Part shown: piece by piece, positions 8,188 to 16,046 of the stretch | How the letters are laid out: every line of letters starts with the position of its first letter | How positions within the stretch are numbered: the first letter of the stretch is position 1 | DNA from: Alphaproteobacteria bacterium PA2 | GTDB lineage: Bacteria; Pseudomonadota; Alphaproteobacteria; Caulobacterales; Caulobacteraceae | NCBI GenBank assembly: GCA_002256425.1 | Contig: NKIZ01000001.1 | Coordinates: 1,895,001 to 1,959,000 of the forward strand | Length of the DNA: 64,000 nt | Direction of reading: 5' to 3' | The notes under the pieces: generated by a model | Database searches by the model: none | What the model saw: only the letters and a program-made list of their open reading frames with translations | Told to the model about the DNA's origin: nothing | Made by a program: the position numbers and the translations under genes

Positions 8188-8445
8188 ATGCGCCCGAAAT
8201 CCACAAGTCCAGTTTCGTCTGGCCAATCCATCCTGAGTCTGAGGACCGAAATCGAGCAGGCCCTGGCTGATGGCGCCGATCTTGGCAGCCTCGTCCTTCA
8301 CCTGACGCCGCGGGATGACTCAGCTTTGAAGCGCCATCCGAGCGTAGCTGTCGCGGATATCGATTTCCGCAATGGCGAAATGCACTTCCTGGGCGTGAAG
8401 GTTCTGAAGGGCGAAGTCAGCCAGCTTGAAAAGGTGATGTCATGA
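8188..8445 (+). CDS. Hypothetical protein, 85 residues
   Basis: The product starts MRPKSTSPVSSG and has a helical stretch (LRTEIEQALADGADLGSLVLH) followed by a beta-rich half (VAVADIDFRNGEMHFLGVKVL). Codon use is GC-rich at third positions like its neighbours, which supports coding. I do not recognise the family. It is followed by a second small gene on the same strand, and both precede a strong terminator, so they may be co-transcribed. Confidence 0.6.
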   Translation: MRPKSTSPVSSGQSILSLRTEIEQALADGADLGSLVLHLTPRDDSALKRHPSVAVADIDFRNGEMHFLGVKVLKGEVSQLEKVMS

Positions 8446-8479
8446 TGCCCGCAACCTCACCTATGTGGCGGACCCTCTG

Positions 8480-8689
8480 ATGGGCATGCGTCCAAGTCTC
8501 GCCAGGAAGCTGGTCAAGGTGGCGCCCGCCAATGGCGTCTGGACAGTCCAGCTTGAGGACGGTCCCGTGGATACCTTCGGAACCAAGGATGAAGCCAAGG
8601 CGGCGGCCAACAAGCTGGCCCGCGCCTGTCAGGACGCCGGATCGCCATGCAGGGTCGACGTACATGGTGAACTGGGCTTCGTGGGATAG
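8480..8689 (+). CDS. Small DUF2188-like protein
   Basis: The product has a beta-alpha-beta pattern: KLVKVAPANGVWTVQLEDG, then TFGTKDEAKAAANKLARAC, then CRVDVHGELGF. This resembles the DUF2188 fold, where a tryptophan strand, a helix with EA..A and a VHG strand recur. Function unknown. ATG at 8480 is chosen because GGCGGA lies seven bases upstream; GTG at 8465 in the same frame is an alternative. The terminator at 8717-8753 ends this transcript. Confidence 0.6.
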   Translation: MGMRPSLARKLVKVAPANGVWTVQLEDGPVDTFGTKDEAKAAANKLARACQDAGSPCRVDVHGELGFVG

Positions 8690-8716
8690 GGTTCCCACAT
8701 TGGTGCAGCATATGAA

Positions 8717-8753
8717 AAAGCCGCCTCAAACCCCGGGTTGAGGCGGCTTTTTT
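8717..8753. terminator. Strong bidirectional intrinsic terminator
   Basis: A 13-bp perfect stem pairs 8717-8729 with 8738-8750 around an 8-base loop and is followed by more T residues on the forward strand. On the reverse strand the stem ends in a T-run from the A-rich side (8715-8719). It serves the small gene ending at 8689 and probably backs up the convergent alcohol dehydrogenase. Confidence 0.95.
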
Positions 8754-8800
8754 CTTTCATGGCCAGCGCGGGAGAATCCTCACCATCTCCACACCGTCAG

Positions 8801-9877
8801 TTATGGCTCGACCAGTATCTTCACATGGGCTTCCGGGTCGCCAAGGGTGACAAAGGCCTGGGCGACCCCTTCCAGCCCTACCTTGCCGGTGACAACGCCA
8901 CTGACATCAATGACGCCTTCGGCGATCTGCCTCAGGGTCCCGGCAAACTCCTCCGGGGAATAGCCAAAGACAAAGGTCAGTTCGATTTCCTTGGTAATGG
9001 CGATTGCAGGTTCGATCTTGTCAGTTTCCATGCAGACGCCCGCGACCACGATCTGGCTTCCGGCCGGAGACGCTTCGATCAGGTGCTGGAGGATGCCAGG
9101 CGATCCGACGCACTCGAAGACTACGGGGTGTCCGAAGGTCTTGCCCATCATGCGGGCGGCGTTCTGGGCGGCCCTGGCGGTGGGAACCCCAAAGGCTTCC
9201 CAACGGGCGTGAGGGCTCTCCTGGGCCGGATCAATCACGACGTCGGCGCCGAGCATTTCAGCGGCCTTGCGGCGGCGGGGAGAATAGTCGGCGGCAATCA
9301 CGGGGCCGTGGCCCTTGGCCTTCAGGCCGGCGATCACGGCCAGGCCAACAGGGCCGCAACCAACCACCAGCGCCACTGAATCCTTGTCCAGTCTGGCCTT
9401 GGCTACAGCATGTGCGCCCACGGCGAAGGGTTCCGTCAGCGCCGCCTGATCTGTTGGCAGTCCATTCGGAACTTCAAGGAGCAGGGCCTCGGACAGGATC
9501 ATCCGCTCGGCAAAACCACCCGGCAGGCGATTTGAGTAGCCAAGGGCCTCGACCCCGCTTTCGGTCAGGGTGACAGGGAGGCTGACAACCCGGGCGCCAG
9601 CCTTGAGTGTTCTGGCGGTTCCAGGACCATGGTCGAGGATCTCAGCGCAGAATTCGTGCCCGAATACCGTGTCCTTCGTCGGATCAAATCCGGAGCCCAT
9701 CCCCCCACCGGCGCGGGCCGAGGTCTCCATCATGTGTTCCATGTGGTGCAGGGCATGCAGGTCAGACCCACAGATGCCGCAGGCCAGGGTGCGCACCAGG
9801 ACCTGACCGGCGGCAGGGGTCAAATCCGCCACGTCCGTACAGATGAGCTGCTTGTTTCGGCGAACAACGGCGCGCAT
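8801..9877 (-). CDS. Zinc-dependent alcohol dehydrogenase (MDR family)
   Basis: The 358-residue product has the MDR catalytic-zinc ligands in CGICGSDLHA, GHEFCAEI and LTEPFAVGAHA, and the NAD(P) Rossmann loop VVGCGPVGLAVIAG. Zinc ADHs usually carry a four-cysteine structural-zinc lobe near residue 100; it is missing here (SLPVTLTESGVEALG). It has instead a His/Met/Gly-rich insert (HHMEHMMETSARAGGGMG) before GHEF. ATG at 9877 has GGGAGG upstream. Substrate unknown. Confidence 0.87.
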   Translation of the reverse strand: MRAVVRRNKQLICTDVADLTPAAGQVLVRTLACGICGSDLHALHHMEHMMETSARAGGGMGSGFDPTKDTVFGHEFCAEILDHGPGTARTLKAGARVVSLPVTLTESGVEALGYSNRLPGGFAERMILSEALLLEVPNGLPTDQAALTEPFAVGAHAVAKARLDKDSVALVVGCGPVGLAVIAGLKAKGHGPVIAADYSPRRRKAAEMLGADVVIDPAQESPHARWEAFGVPTARAAQNAARMMGKTFGHPVVFECVGSPGILQHLIEASPAGSQIVVAGVCMETDKIEPAIAITKEIELTFVFGYSPEEFAGTLRQIAEGVIDVSGVVTGKVGLEGVAQAFVTLGDPEAHVKILVEP

Positions 9878-10014
9878 GGAGACCTCCCGCAATTTCTTTC
9901 AGGCATTCTGAAACGCGGAATGGGAATTGACCAGAGAGTTGCCGGGGAAGGGGTAATCCCCTAACCCGTCGGGCAACATCGTCGCGCCGGATCGGCGTCC
10001 ATAGGGAGTAGACC

Positions 10015-10959
10015 ATGAGCCTCGCCTTTCTGTTTCCAGGTCAGGGCAGTCAAGCTGTCGGCATGGGTGTCGACCTGGCTGAGGCCTTCGGGACCGCGCG
10101 GGAGGTCTTCCAGGAGGTCGATGACGCCCTGGGGCAGAAGCTTTTCGCGCTGATGAAAGAGGGTCCGGAAGACCAGCTGACCCTGACCGAGAACGCCCAG
10201 CCAGCCCTGATGGCCGTGAGCCTTGCCGTGACCAGGATCCTCGAAAAGGAATTCGGGATCTCGATCGAGCGCGCCGGCTTTGTGGCGGGGCATTCACTGG
10301 GTGAGTACTCCGCCCTGGCAGCGGCCGGAGCCCTGACCCTGGGGGATACGGCAAGGCTGCTCAAGCTGCGTGGTCAGGCCATGCAGCGCGCCGTTCCCGT
10401 TGGTGAAGGCGCCATGGCATCACTGATCGGACCCAAGTCGGACGTCGCCCTTGCCGAGGCCGCTGCTCAGGCTGGGTCGGCTGCTGGCGTTTGCGTGGTC
10501 GCCAACGACAATAATGCCGGGAATGTGGTGATCTCGGGAAGCAAGGCTGCGGTTGATCTGGCCATCGAGAAGGCCAAGGAGCTTGGCGCCCGCGCCATTC
10601 CGCTGAACGTATCAGCGCCCTTCCATTGCCCCTTGATGCAACCCGCCGCAGACGAAATGGCCGCCGCACTTGCTGGCGCCGTCATCATGGCCCCTCGTGC
10701 GCCTCTGGTCGCAAATGTCACCGCCCGGCCGACTTTGGACCCGGAAGCAATCCGGCGGATGCTGGTTGAGCAGGTCACGGGGCGAGTTCGCTGGCGTGAA
10801 AGCATGATCTGGCTAGCCGGGGAGGGCGGGGTCACCCGATTCGCCGAAGCCGGGGCCGGAAAGGTTCTGTCGGGCATGGCCAAGCGCATCGCCCCCGACG
10901 CAGAAGCCACGCCCCTGAATTCACCGGCTGACCTGGAAGCCTTCGCCAAGACCCTTTGA
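10015..10959 (+). CDS. fabD: Malonyl-CoA:ACP transacylase
   Basis: The 314-residue product opens SLAFLFPGQGSQAVGMG and has the active-site serine in GHSLGEY (about S94) and the partner histidine in APFHCPL (about H204). FabD loads malonate onto the acyl carrier protein for fatty-acid elongation. AGGGAG precedes the ATG. It is the first gene of fabD-fabG-acpP-fabF; its TGA overlaps the GAGGA ribosome-binding site of fabG. Confidence 0.97.
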   Translation: MSLAFLFPGQGSQAVGMGVDLAEAFGTAREVFQEVDDALGQKLFALMKEGPEDQLTLTENAQPALMAVSLAVTRILEKEFGISIERAGFVAGHSLGEYSALAAAGALTLGDTARLLKLRGQAMQRAVPVGEGAMASLIGPKSDVALAEAAAQAGSAAGVCVVANDNNAGNVVISGSKAAVDLAIEKAKELGARAIPLNVSAPFHCPLMQPAADEMAAALAGAVIMAPRAPLVANVTARPTLDPEAIRRMLVEQVTGRVRWRESMIWLAGEGGVTRFAEAGAGKVLSGMAKRIAPDAEATPLNSPADLEAFAKTL

Positions 10960-10967
10960 GGACCAAC

Positions 10968-11705
10968 ATGTTCAATCTTTCTGGAAAGACGGCCCTGGTC
11001 ACCGGGGCTACGGGTGGAATCGGCGCGGAAATCGCCAGAACCCTCCATGCTCAAGGGGCCCACGTGGTCCTGTCAGGGACCCGCGAGGCGGTTCTCGCCG
11101 ACCTTGCCGGTCAGTTGGGCGAGCGGACTTCGGTTGCTGCGGCGAATCTCTCGGACGCCGAATCGGTGGACGGGCTCGTGGCGCGGGCTGAGGCAGCCAC
11201 CGGACAGCTGGACATTCTGGTGGCCAATGCCGGCATCACCAAGGATGGCCTGTTGATGCGGATGAAGGACGAAGACTGGGAACAGGTCCTGAGGGTGAAC
11301 CTCGAAAGCTATTTCCGGCTCTCCCGCGCAGCCATGCGTGGCATGATGAAGCGCCGTTTCGGGCGCATCATCGGAATCACCTCGGTCGTGGGGGTCATGG
11401 GCAATCCCGGCCAGACCAACTATGCCGCCTCCAAGGCCGGAATGATCGGATTTTCCAAGAGCTTGGCGCAGGAAGTCGCGACCCGGGGAATCACGGTGAA
11501 CTGCGTCGCGCCTGGCTTTATCGAAAGCCCCATGACCGACGCCCTGAATGAAGCCCAGAAGACGCAGATCCTGTCGACCATCCCCGCCGGGCGACTGGGC
11601 TCCGGCGCGGAAGTTGCGGCGGCCTGCGCCTACCTCGCCAGCGACGAAGCGGCTTACATGACCGGCCAGACCCTTCATGTGAATGGTGGCATGGCAATGA
11701 TTTGA
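10968..11705 (+). CDS. fabG: 3-oxoacyl-ACP reductase
   Basis: The 245-residue SDR has TGATGGIGAEIA as cofactor loop, NAGITKDGLL, and the catalytic S139 (ITSVVG), Y152 and K156 (NYAASKAG), all typical of FabG. It reduces beta-ketoacyl-ACP with NADPH. ATG at 10968 follows GAGGA 5 bases upstream, overlapping the fabD stop. It lies between fabD and acpP. Confidence 0.97.
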   Translation: MFNLSGKTALVTGATGGIGAEIARTLHAQGAHVVLSGTREAVLADLAGQLGERTSVAAANLSDAESVDGLVARAEAATGQLDILVANAGITKDGLLMRMKDEDWEQVLRVNLESYFRLSRAAMRGMMKRRFGRIIGITSVVGVMGNPGQTNYAASKAGMIGFSKSLAQEVATRGITVNCVAPGFIESPMTDALNEAQKTQILSTIPAGRLGSGAEVAAACAYLASDEAAYMTGQTLHVNGGMAMI

Positions 11706-11789
11706 CCTGTTGGCCTCCCATAGGCGAACATGCTACGGCGACCTTCGAACCCAGAGGCCTAGGTCTCTAACCACAAATCTCGCGAGCGG

Positions 11790-11818
11790 TTGACATCCCG
11801 TCGGCGGTCGCAGATGGA
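11790..11818 (+). promoter_or_regulatory. Weak candidate promoter for acpP
   Basis: TTGACA at 11790-11795 is a consensus -35, but the hexamer 17 bases later is poor. The 140-base gap between fabG and acpP is much larger than elsewhere in the cluster, and acpP usually needs higher expression than its neighbours, so a separate promoter here is plausible. Confidence 0.25.
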
Positions 11819-11845
11819 TCAGTTGAACAACAGGGACCTATACTC

Positions 11846-12085
11846 ATGTCCGACATCCTTGAGCGCGTGCGCAAGATCGTCATCGAACACCTCGACGCCG
11901 ATCCTGATAAGGTCACCGAAAAGGCCAGCTTTATCGACGACCTGGGCGCTGACAGCCTCGACAACGTCGAACTGGTCATGGCCTTCGAAGAAGAATTCGA
12001 CATTGAAATTCCGGACGACGCAGCCGAGCACATCCAGACGGTGGGCGACGCGGTGAAGTTCATCGGAGAACGTCTGGGCGCCTAA
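11846..12085 (+). CDS. acpP: Acyl carrier protein
   Basis: The acidic 79-residue product contains the phosphopantetheine site [20 protein letters not shown] with the modified serine at about residue 37. It carries growing acyl chains in fatty-acid synthesis. AGGGAC precedes the ATG. A palindrome overlaps its stop codon and a strong GC hairpin separates it from fabF, which suggests that much of the transcript ends or is processed here. Confidence 0.98.
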   Translation: MSDILERVRKIVIEHLDADPDKVTEKASFIDDLGADSLDNVELVMAFEEEFDIEIPDDAAEHIQTVGDAVKFIGERLGA

Positions 12086-12097
12086 AGCCTAGGCTTT
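12084..12097. repeat. 14-bp perfect palindrome overlapping the acpP stop
   Basis: AAAGCCTAGGCTTT at 12084-12097 is a perfect palindrome that includes the last two bases of the TAA stop of acpP. It is directly followed by a CTTTG-TTG-CAAAG hairpin (12094-12106), so two competing small stems are possible. Confidence 0.6.
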
Positions 12098-12109
12098 GTT
12101 GCAAAGTTG

Positions 12110-12141
12110 ACCGCCGCGTCCCTTACCAGAGGCGCGGCGGT
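12110..12141 (+). terminator. GC-rich hairpin between acpP and fabF (partial terminator or processing site)
   Basis: ACCGCCGCG (12110-12118) pairs with CGCGGCGGT (12133-12141) around a 14-base loop. No T-run follows. Its place between acpP and fabF fits a transcript-end stabiliser that gives more acpP than fabF message, as known for other acpP loci. Confidence 0.5.
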
Positions 12142-12160
12142 TCGCGTATTGGAGCCAGCC

Positions 12161-13444
12161 ATGCGTCGTGTCGTCGTCACCGGGATAGGCCTTCTGACCC
12201 CCCTGGGCCAGGGTACCGAACTCAGCTGGAAAGCCATTCTCGCCGGAAAGTCCGGCGCAGGGCGGATATCCCATTTTGATCCTGAGGTTTATGCCTGCCA
12301 GGTCGCCTGCGAAGTGCCGCGGGTGGATGGTCGTGGCGGCGGCGGTCCTGAGATCGAGGGCTCCTTCGATCCGGACAAGACCATGGCGCCAAAGGATCAG
12401 CGCAGGGTGGATGACTTCATCCTCTACGCTGTCGCCGCAGCTGATGAAGCGGTTCGGGATTCGGGTTGGGTTCCGGCGACTGCCGAAGACGCCGAGCGGA
12501 CCGGCGTAATCATCGGCTCCGGCATCGGCGGTCTGGCGACCATCGAGATCAACAGTGTCGAGCTCCATGAGAAGGGCCCCCGGCGGATCAGCCCGTTCTT
12601 CATCCCTTCGGCCCTTATCAATCTGGCCTCGGGTCAGGTTTCCATCAAATACGGGTTCAAGGGCCCGAACCATTCCGTGGTTACGGCCTGCGCCACCGGC
12701 GCGCACGCCGTTGGCGACGCGGCCAGAATGATCAAGTACGGCGATGCCGACGTCATGGTGGCAGGCGGCGCCGAGGCCGCAATCTGTCCGGTGGGTATTG
12801 CCGGCTTCATCGCCTGCCGCGCCATGTCGACCGGGTTCAACGACGCCCCCGAGCGCGCAAGCCGCCCCTATGACAAGGATCGCGACGGCTTTGTAATGGG
12901 CGAAGGCGCCGGTGTGCTGGTGCTCGAGGAATACGAACACGCAAAGGCCCGTGGGGCCAAGATCTATGCCGAGGTCGCGGGTTACGGCATGGCGGGCGAC
13001 GCCTATCACATCACGGCCCCGGCTGAAGACGGCGATGGCGGATTCCGCGCCATGCGTGCAGCCTTGAAGGACGCCGGTGTCGATCCTTCTGAAGTCGACT
13101 ACATCAACGCCCATGGCACCTCTACGCCCCTGGGCGACGAGATCGAGCTGGGCGCTGTGACGCGCCTGCTGGGTGATGCGGCGGCCAAGGCCACCATGAG
13201 TTCGACCAAGTCGGCCACGGGACACCTGCTGGGCGCCGCCGGAGCGATTGAAGCGGCCTTTACCTGCCTGGCGATCCGGGACCAGGTCGCGCCGCCGACC
13301 ATCAATCTCGAAAATCCGTCTGTGGAGTCGGTGATCGATCTTGTGCCCAATAAGCCCAAGGCCATGGAGATCAACGTCGCCCTTTCCAACAGCTTCGGCT
13401 TTGGTGGAACCAACGCCTCAGTGGTCTTCAAGAAGGTTACGTGA
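12161..13444 (+). CDS. fabF: 3-oxoacyl-ACP synthase II
   Basis: The 427-residue condensing enzyme begins MRRVVVTGIGLLTPLG and has the Cys-His-His triad in TACATGAHA (C177), INAHGTSTP (H318) and SATGHLLGAAG (H355), plus the Gly-rich FGFGGTNAS end. It elongates acyl-ACP with malonyl-ACP. ATG at 12161 follows TTGGAG; an in-frame start at 12107 would run through the hairpin and is less likely. The TGA overlaps the GTG start of mltG. Confidence 0.97.
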   Translation: MRRVVVTGIGLLTPLGQGTELSWKAILAGKSGAGRISHFDPEVYACQVACEVPRVDGRGGGGPEIEGSFDPDKTMAPKDQRRVDDFILYAVAAADEAVRDSGWVPATAEDAERTGVIIGSGIGGLATIEINSVELHEKGPRRISPFFIPSALINLASGQVSIKYGFKGPNHSVVTACATGAHAVGDAARMIKYGDADVMVAGGAEAAICPVGIAGFIACRAMSTGFNDAPERASRPYDKDRDGFVMGEGAGVLVLEEYEHAKARGAKIYAEVAGYGMAGDAYHITAPAEDGDGGFRAMRAALKDAGVDPSEVDYINAHGTSTPLGDEIELGAVTRLLGDAAAKATMSSTKSATGHLLGAAGAIEAAFTCLAIRDQVAPPTINLENPSVESVIDLVPNKPKAMEINVALSNSFGFGGTNASVVFKKVT

Positions 13445-14499
13445 GCGGCAAATCAAAGCCCAGGTCGAAGTCCCGCCGGGTAACCCCGGCGCGGAGTCTG
13501 CTGGTCGCACTTGTGAGCGGCGGCGCGGTGTTCGGGCTGGTCCTTTTCCTTGTGATCGCGGGTGCCCTCTGGAGCTATGGCGGGCCCGGTCCCGCGGCCA
13601 AGGCGGGGGAGGAGACTGTCGTCGAACTTCGCCAGGGCGCAGGCCTTCCGGAGATCGCCTCTACACTCAAGCGGGCAGGGGTGATCGGCTCATCCTCGGT
13701 CTTTGTTACCGCAGTCCAGATCACGGGCGCCGCCCGGGACCTGAAAGCGGGGGAATATGCGATCAGGAGCCGGGCTTCGATCAAGGATGTCCTGTCAGAC
13801 ATCCGCGCGGGAAAAACCGTGCGGCACCAGATCACGGTACCCGAAGGGCTGACGTCGGAAGCCGTTGTGGAGAAGCTTGCCACGGAACCGCTCTTGTCCG
13901 GGGTTGCGCCGACCCCTGCGGAAGGCAGCATCCTGCCCGAGACCTATGAATTCCAGCGCGGAGAAGACCGGGCTCGCGTTCTGAAGCGGATGATGGACGC
14001 GCAGGATCGATTGATGGTCCTGCTCTGGCAGAACCGGCAGGCCGACCTGCCCTTCCAGACGCCCAATGAGGCCATAACCCTGGCGTCAATTGTCGAGAAG
14101 GAAACGGGCAAGGCCAGCGAGCGCCCCCGGGTTGCGGCGGTCTTTCTGAACCGGCTTCGCATGGGCATGCGCCTGCAGAGTGACCCGACGGTGATCTACG
14201 GCATCAGCCAGGGCCGTTCGCTGGGCAGGGGATTGCGGGTCTCCGAGCTTGCCGCACCAACGGTCTACAACACCTATCAGATCAATGGCCTGCCTCCGAC
14301 GCCCATTGCCAATCCCGGGCGTGAGGCTCTTGCCGCCGTCCTCGATCCGCCAAAAACCGATGAGCTGTATTTCGTGGCTGATGGGACTGGTGGGCATGTG
14401 TTTGCGTCGACCCTTGAGGAACACCAGCGCAACGTCACCAAGTGGCGCCAGATCGAGAAAAAGCGGGCTGCTGACGTGAAGCCGGGGGGCAAGCCTTGA
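13441..14499 (+). CDS. mltG: Endolytic murein transglycosylase MltG
   Basis: The 352-residue product has a basic N-terminus, one membrane span (residues about 20-45), a LysM-like region and the YceG core. TLASIVEKETG holds the catalytic glutamate (about E219); QSDPTVIYG and LPPTPIANPG follow. MltG cuts nascent glycan strands at the inner membrane and sets their length. GTG start at 13441 overlaps the fabF stop, indicating coupling. Confidence 0.95.
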   Translation: MSGKSKPRSKSRRVTPARSLLVALVSGGAVFGLVLFLVIAGALWSYGGPGPAAKAGEETVVELRQGAGLPEIASTLKRAGVIGSSSVFVTAVQITGAARDLKAGEYAIRSRASIKDVLSDIRAGKTVRHQITVPEGLTSEAVVEKLATEPLLSGVAPTPAEGSILPETYEFQRGEDRARVLKRMMDAQDRLMVLLWQNRQADLPFQTPNEAITLASIVEKETGKASERPRVAAVFLNRLRMGMRLQSDPTVIYGISQGRSLGRGLRVSELAAPTVYNTYQINGLPPTPIANPGREALAAVLDPPKTDELYFVADGTGGHVFASTLEEHQRNVTKWRQIEKKRAADVKPGGKP

Positions 14500-15380
14500 G
14501 CCTGTCAGGGATGACCGGCTTTGGCCGGGCGGAAGGGACTCACGGGGACTGGACCTGGTCGGTAGAAGCGCGGTCGGTGAATGGCCGCAATCTTGATTTG
14601 AGATTTCGGGGACCTCCCGGATTTGACAGTCTTGAGCGTCAGGCCCGCGATGCGGCCCAAGCGCGATTTCAGCGTGGCCAGCTGACGGTCGGCGTTACCG
14701 CCAGGCGTTCAGACGCCCGCGCATCGGTGCGGGTCAATGTCGAGCAGGCGGAATACTATCTCAAGGCTGGCGCCGCCTGGCTCGGTGCGGGAGCGGTGAC
14801 ACCCCCGAGTCTTGATGGCCTGTTGGGGCTTCGGGGGGTTCTGGATGTGGATGCAGAAGCCGAAGCGCCTGAGCTTCTGGCCGCAGTGGAAGCCGGAATG
14901 GTCCAGACGATCCACGCTGCCCTGGATGGACTGCTTGCCACCCGAAACGAGGAAGGCGCCAGTCTCGAAGGCGTCCTGTTGGGCCAGTTGGCCAGCATGG
15001 CCAGTCTGGTGGACCAGGCTGAAGCCCGTGCAGGTGATCAGCCGGCGGTCATTCAGGCTCGATTTGCCCGCCGTATGGCTGAGCTTGCCGGCGACGCCCC
15101 AGGGATAGCCGAGCGCATCGTGGTTGAAGCGGCTGCAATGGCCGTGAAGGCCGATGTCCGCGAGGAGCTCGACCGGCTGGTCGGACATGTTCAGGCCGCC
15201 CGGGCCCAGATCGCCACACCGGGTCAGGCAGGGCGAAGACTTGATTTCCTGACGCAGGAATTCATGCGAGAGGCCAATACCCTGTGCTCAAAATCCGCCT
15301 TGCCGGAGCTTACGGCGCTAGGGCTGGAACTGAAGGCGACCATCGAGCAGTTTCGCGAGCAGGTACAGAATGTGGAATAG
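14496..15380 (+). CDS. YicC-family endoribonuclease
   Basis: The 294-residue product begins SLSGMTGFGRAEG and contains RSVNGRNLDLRFR in the N-terminal domain and a C-terminal DUF1732 domain with LDFLTQEFMREANTLCSKS. YicC proteins are conserved RNases. The TTG at 14496 overlaps the mltG stop as TTGA and gives the usual family N-terminus. It sits in the conserved mltG-yicC-gmk order. Confidence 0.93.
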   Translation: MSLSGMTGFGRAEGTHGDWTWSVEARSVNGRNLDLRFRGPPGFDSLERQARDAAQARFQRGQLTVGVTARRSDARASVRVNVEQAEYYLKAGAAWLGAGAVTPPSLDGLLGLRGVLDVDAEAEAPELLAAVEAGMVQTIHAALDGLLATRNEEGASLEGVLLGQLASMASLVDQAEARAGDQPAVIQARFARRMAELAGDAPGIAERIVVEAAAMAVKADVREELDRLVGHVQAARAQIATPGQAGRRLDFLTQEFMREANTLCSKSALPELTALGLELKATIEQFREQVQNVE

Positions 15381-15383
15381 CCT

Positions 15384-16046
15384 ATGAGCCCGGCGGATGA
15401 GCACCACAAACCCTGGGAGACCCAGAGGCGAGGTCTTCTGCTGCTCATGTCCAGCCCGTCCGGGGCCGGCAAGACCTCCTTGTCCCGGCGGCTTGTCGCT
15501 GACTATTCAGACCTGACCCTTTCGATCTCGGCCACTACCCGCGGCCCGCGGCCCGGGGAGGAAAATGGTCGGGAATATCATTTCGTGTCTGACGATGAAT
15601 TCGACCGGCTGATCGCCGATGACCAGATGCTCGAATGGGCCGCGGTTCACGATCACCGGTACGGCACCCCGCGCAAGCCGGTGATCGAGGCTCTGGAGCA
15701 GGGGCACGACGTTCTGTTCGACATCGACTGGCAGGGTGCACGATACATCAGCGCCGCCATGCCTGACGATTCTGTGCGGGTATTTGTTCTGCCGCCATCC
15801 TGGTCGGACCTTTCCCGCCGTCTGCATGCCCGGGCCCAGGACCATGAAGATGTCATCCAGCGGCGACTTGAGCGCGGGCGGGAGGAGATCACCCACTGGG
15901 GTGAGTACGACTATGTCATCGTCAACAAGAACTTCGACCGCGCCTATGCCGATCTCAGCCACATCTATCGTGCAGAGCGCATTAAGCCTGGCCGGAACAC
16001 CTGGATCGGCGACTTCGTCGAAGAGTTGCGGAACGAAGGCGCCTAG
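15384..16046 (+). CDS. gmk: Guanylate kinase
   Basis: The 220-residue product has the P-loop SSPSGAGKTSLS (about residues 23-33), the GMP-binding SATTRGPRPGEENGREYHFV and the lid region. It phosphorylates GMP to GDP. An N-terminal extension of about 16 residues precedes the kinase core. It begins 4 bases after yicC. Its TAG stop overlaps the convergent 375-residue gene in a CTAG. Confidence 0.97.
   Translation: MSPADEHHKPWETQRRGLLLLMSSPSGAGKTSLSRRLVADYSDLTLSISATTRGPRPGEENGREYHFVSDDEFDRLIADDQMLEWAAVHDHRYGTPRKPVIEALEQGHDVLFDIDWQGARYISAAMPDDSVRVFVLPPSWSDLSRRLHARAQDHEDVIQRRLERGREEITHWGEYDYVIVNKNFDRAYADLSHIYRAERIKPGRNTWIGDFVEELRNEGA

Noticed and set aside
12089..13225. Long open frame of 378 codons antisense to fabF
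   Set aside because: It lies wholly over a certain fabF gene; long antisense frames are usual at 65% GC, and its translation shows no recognisable family.
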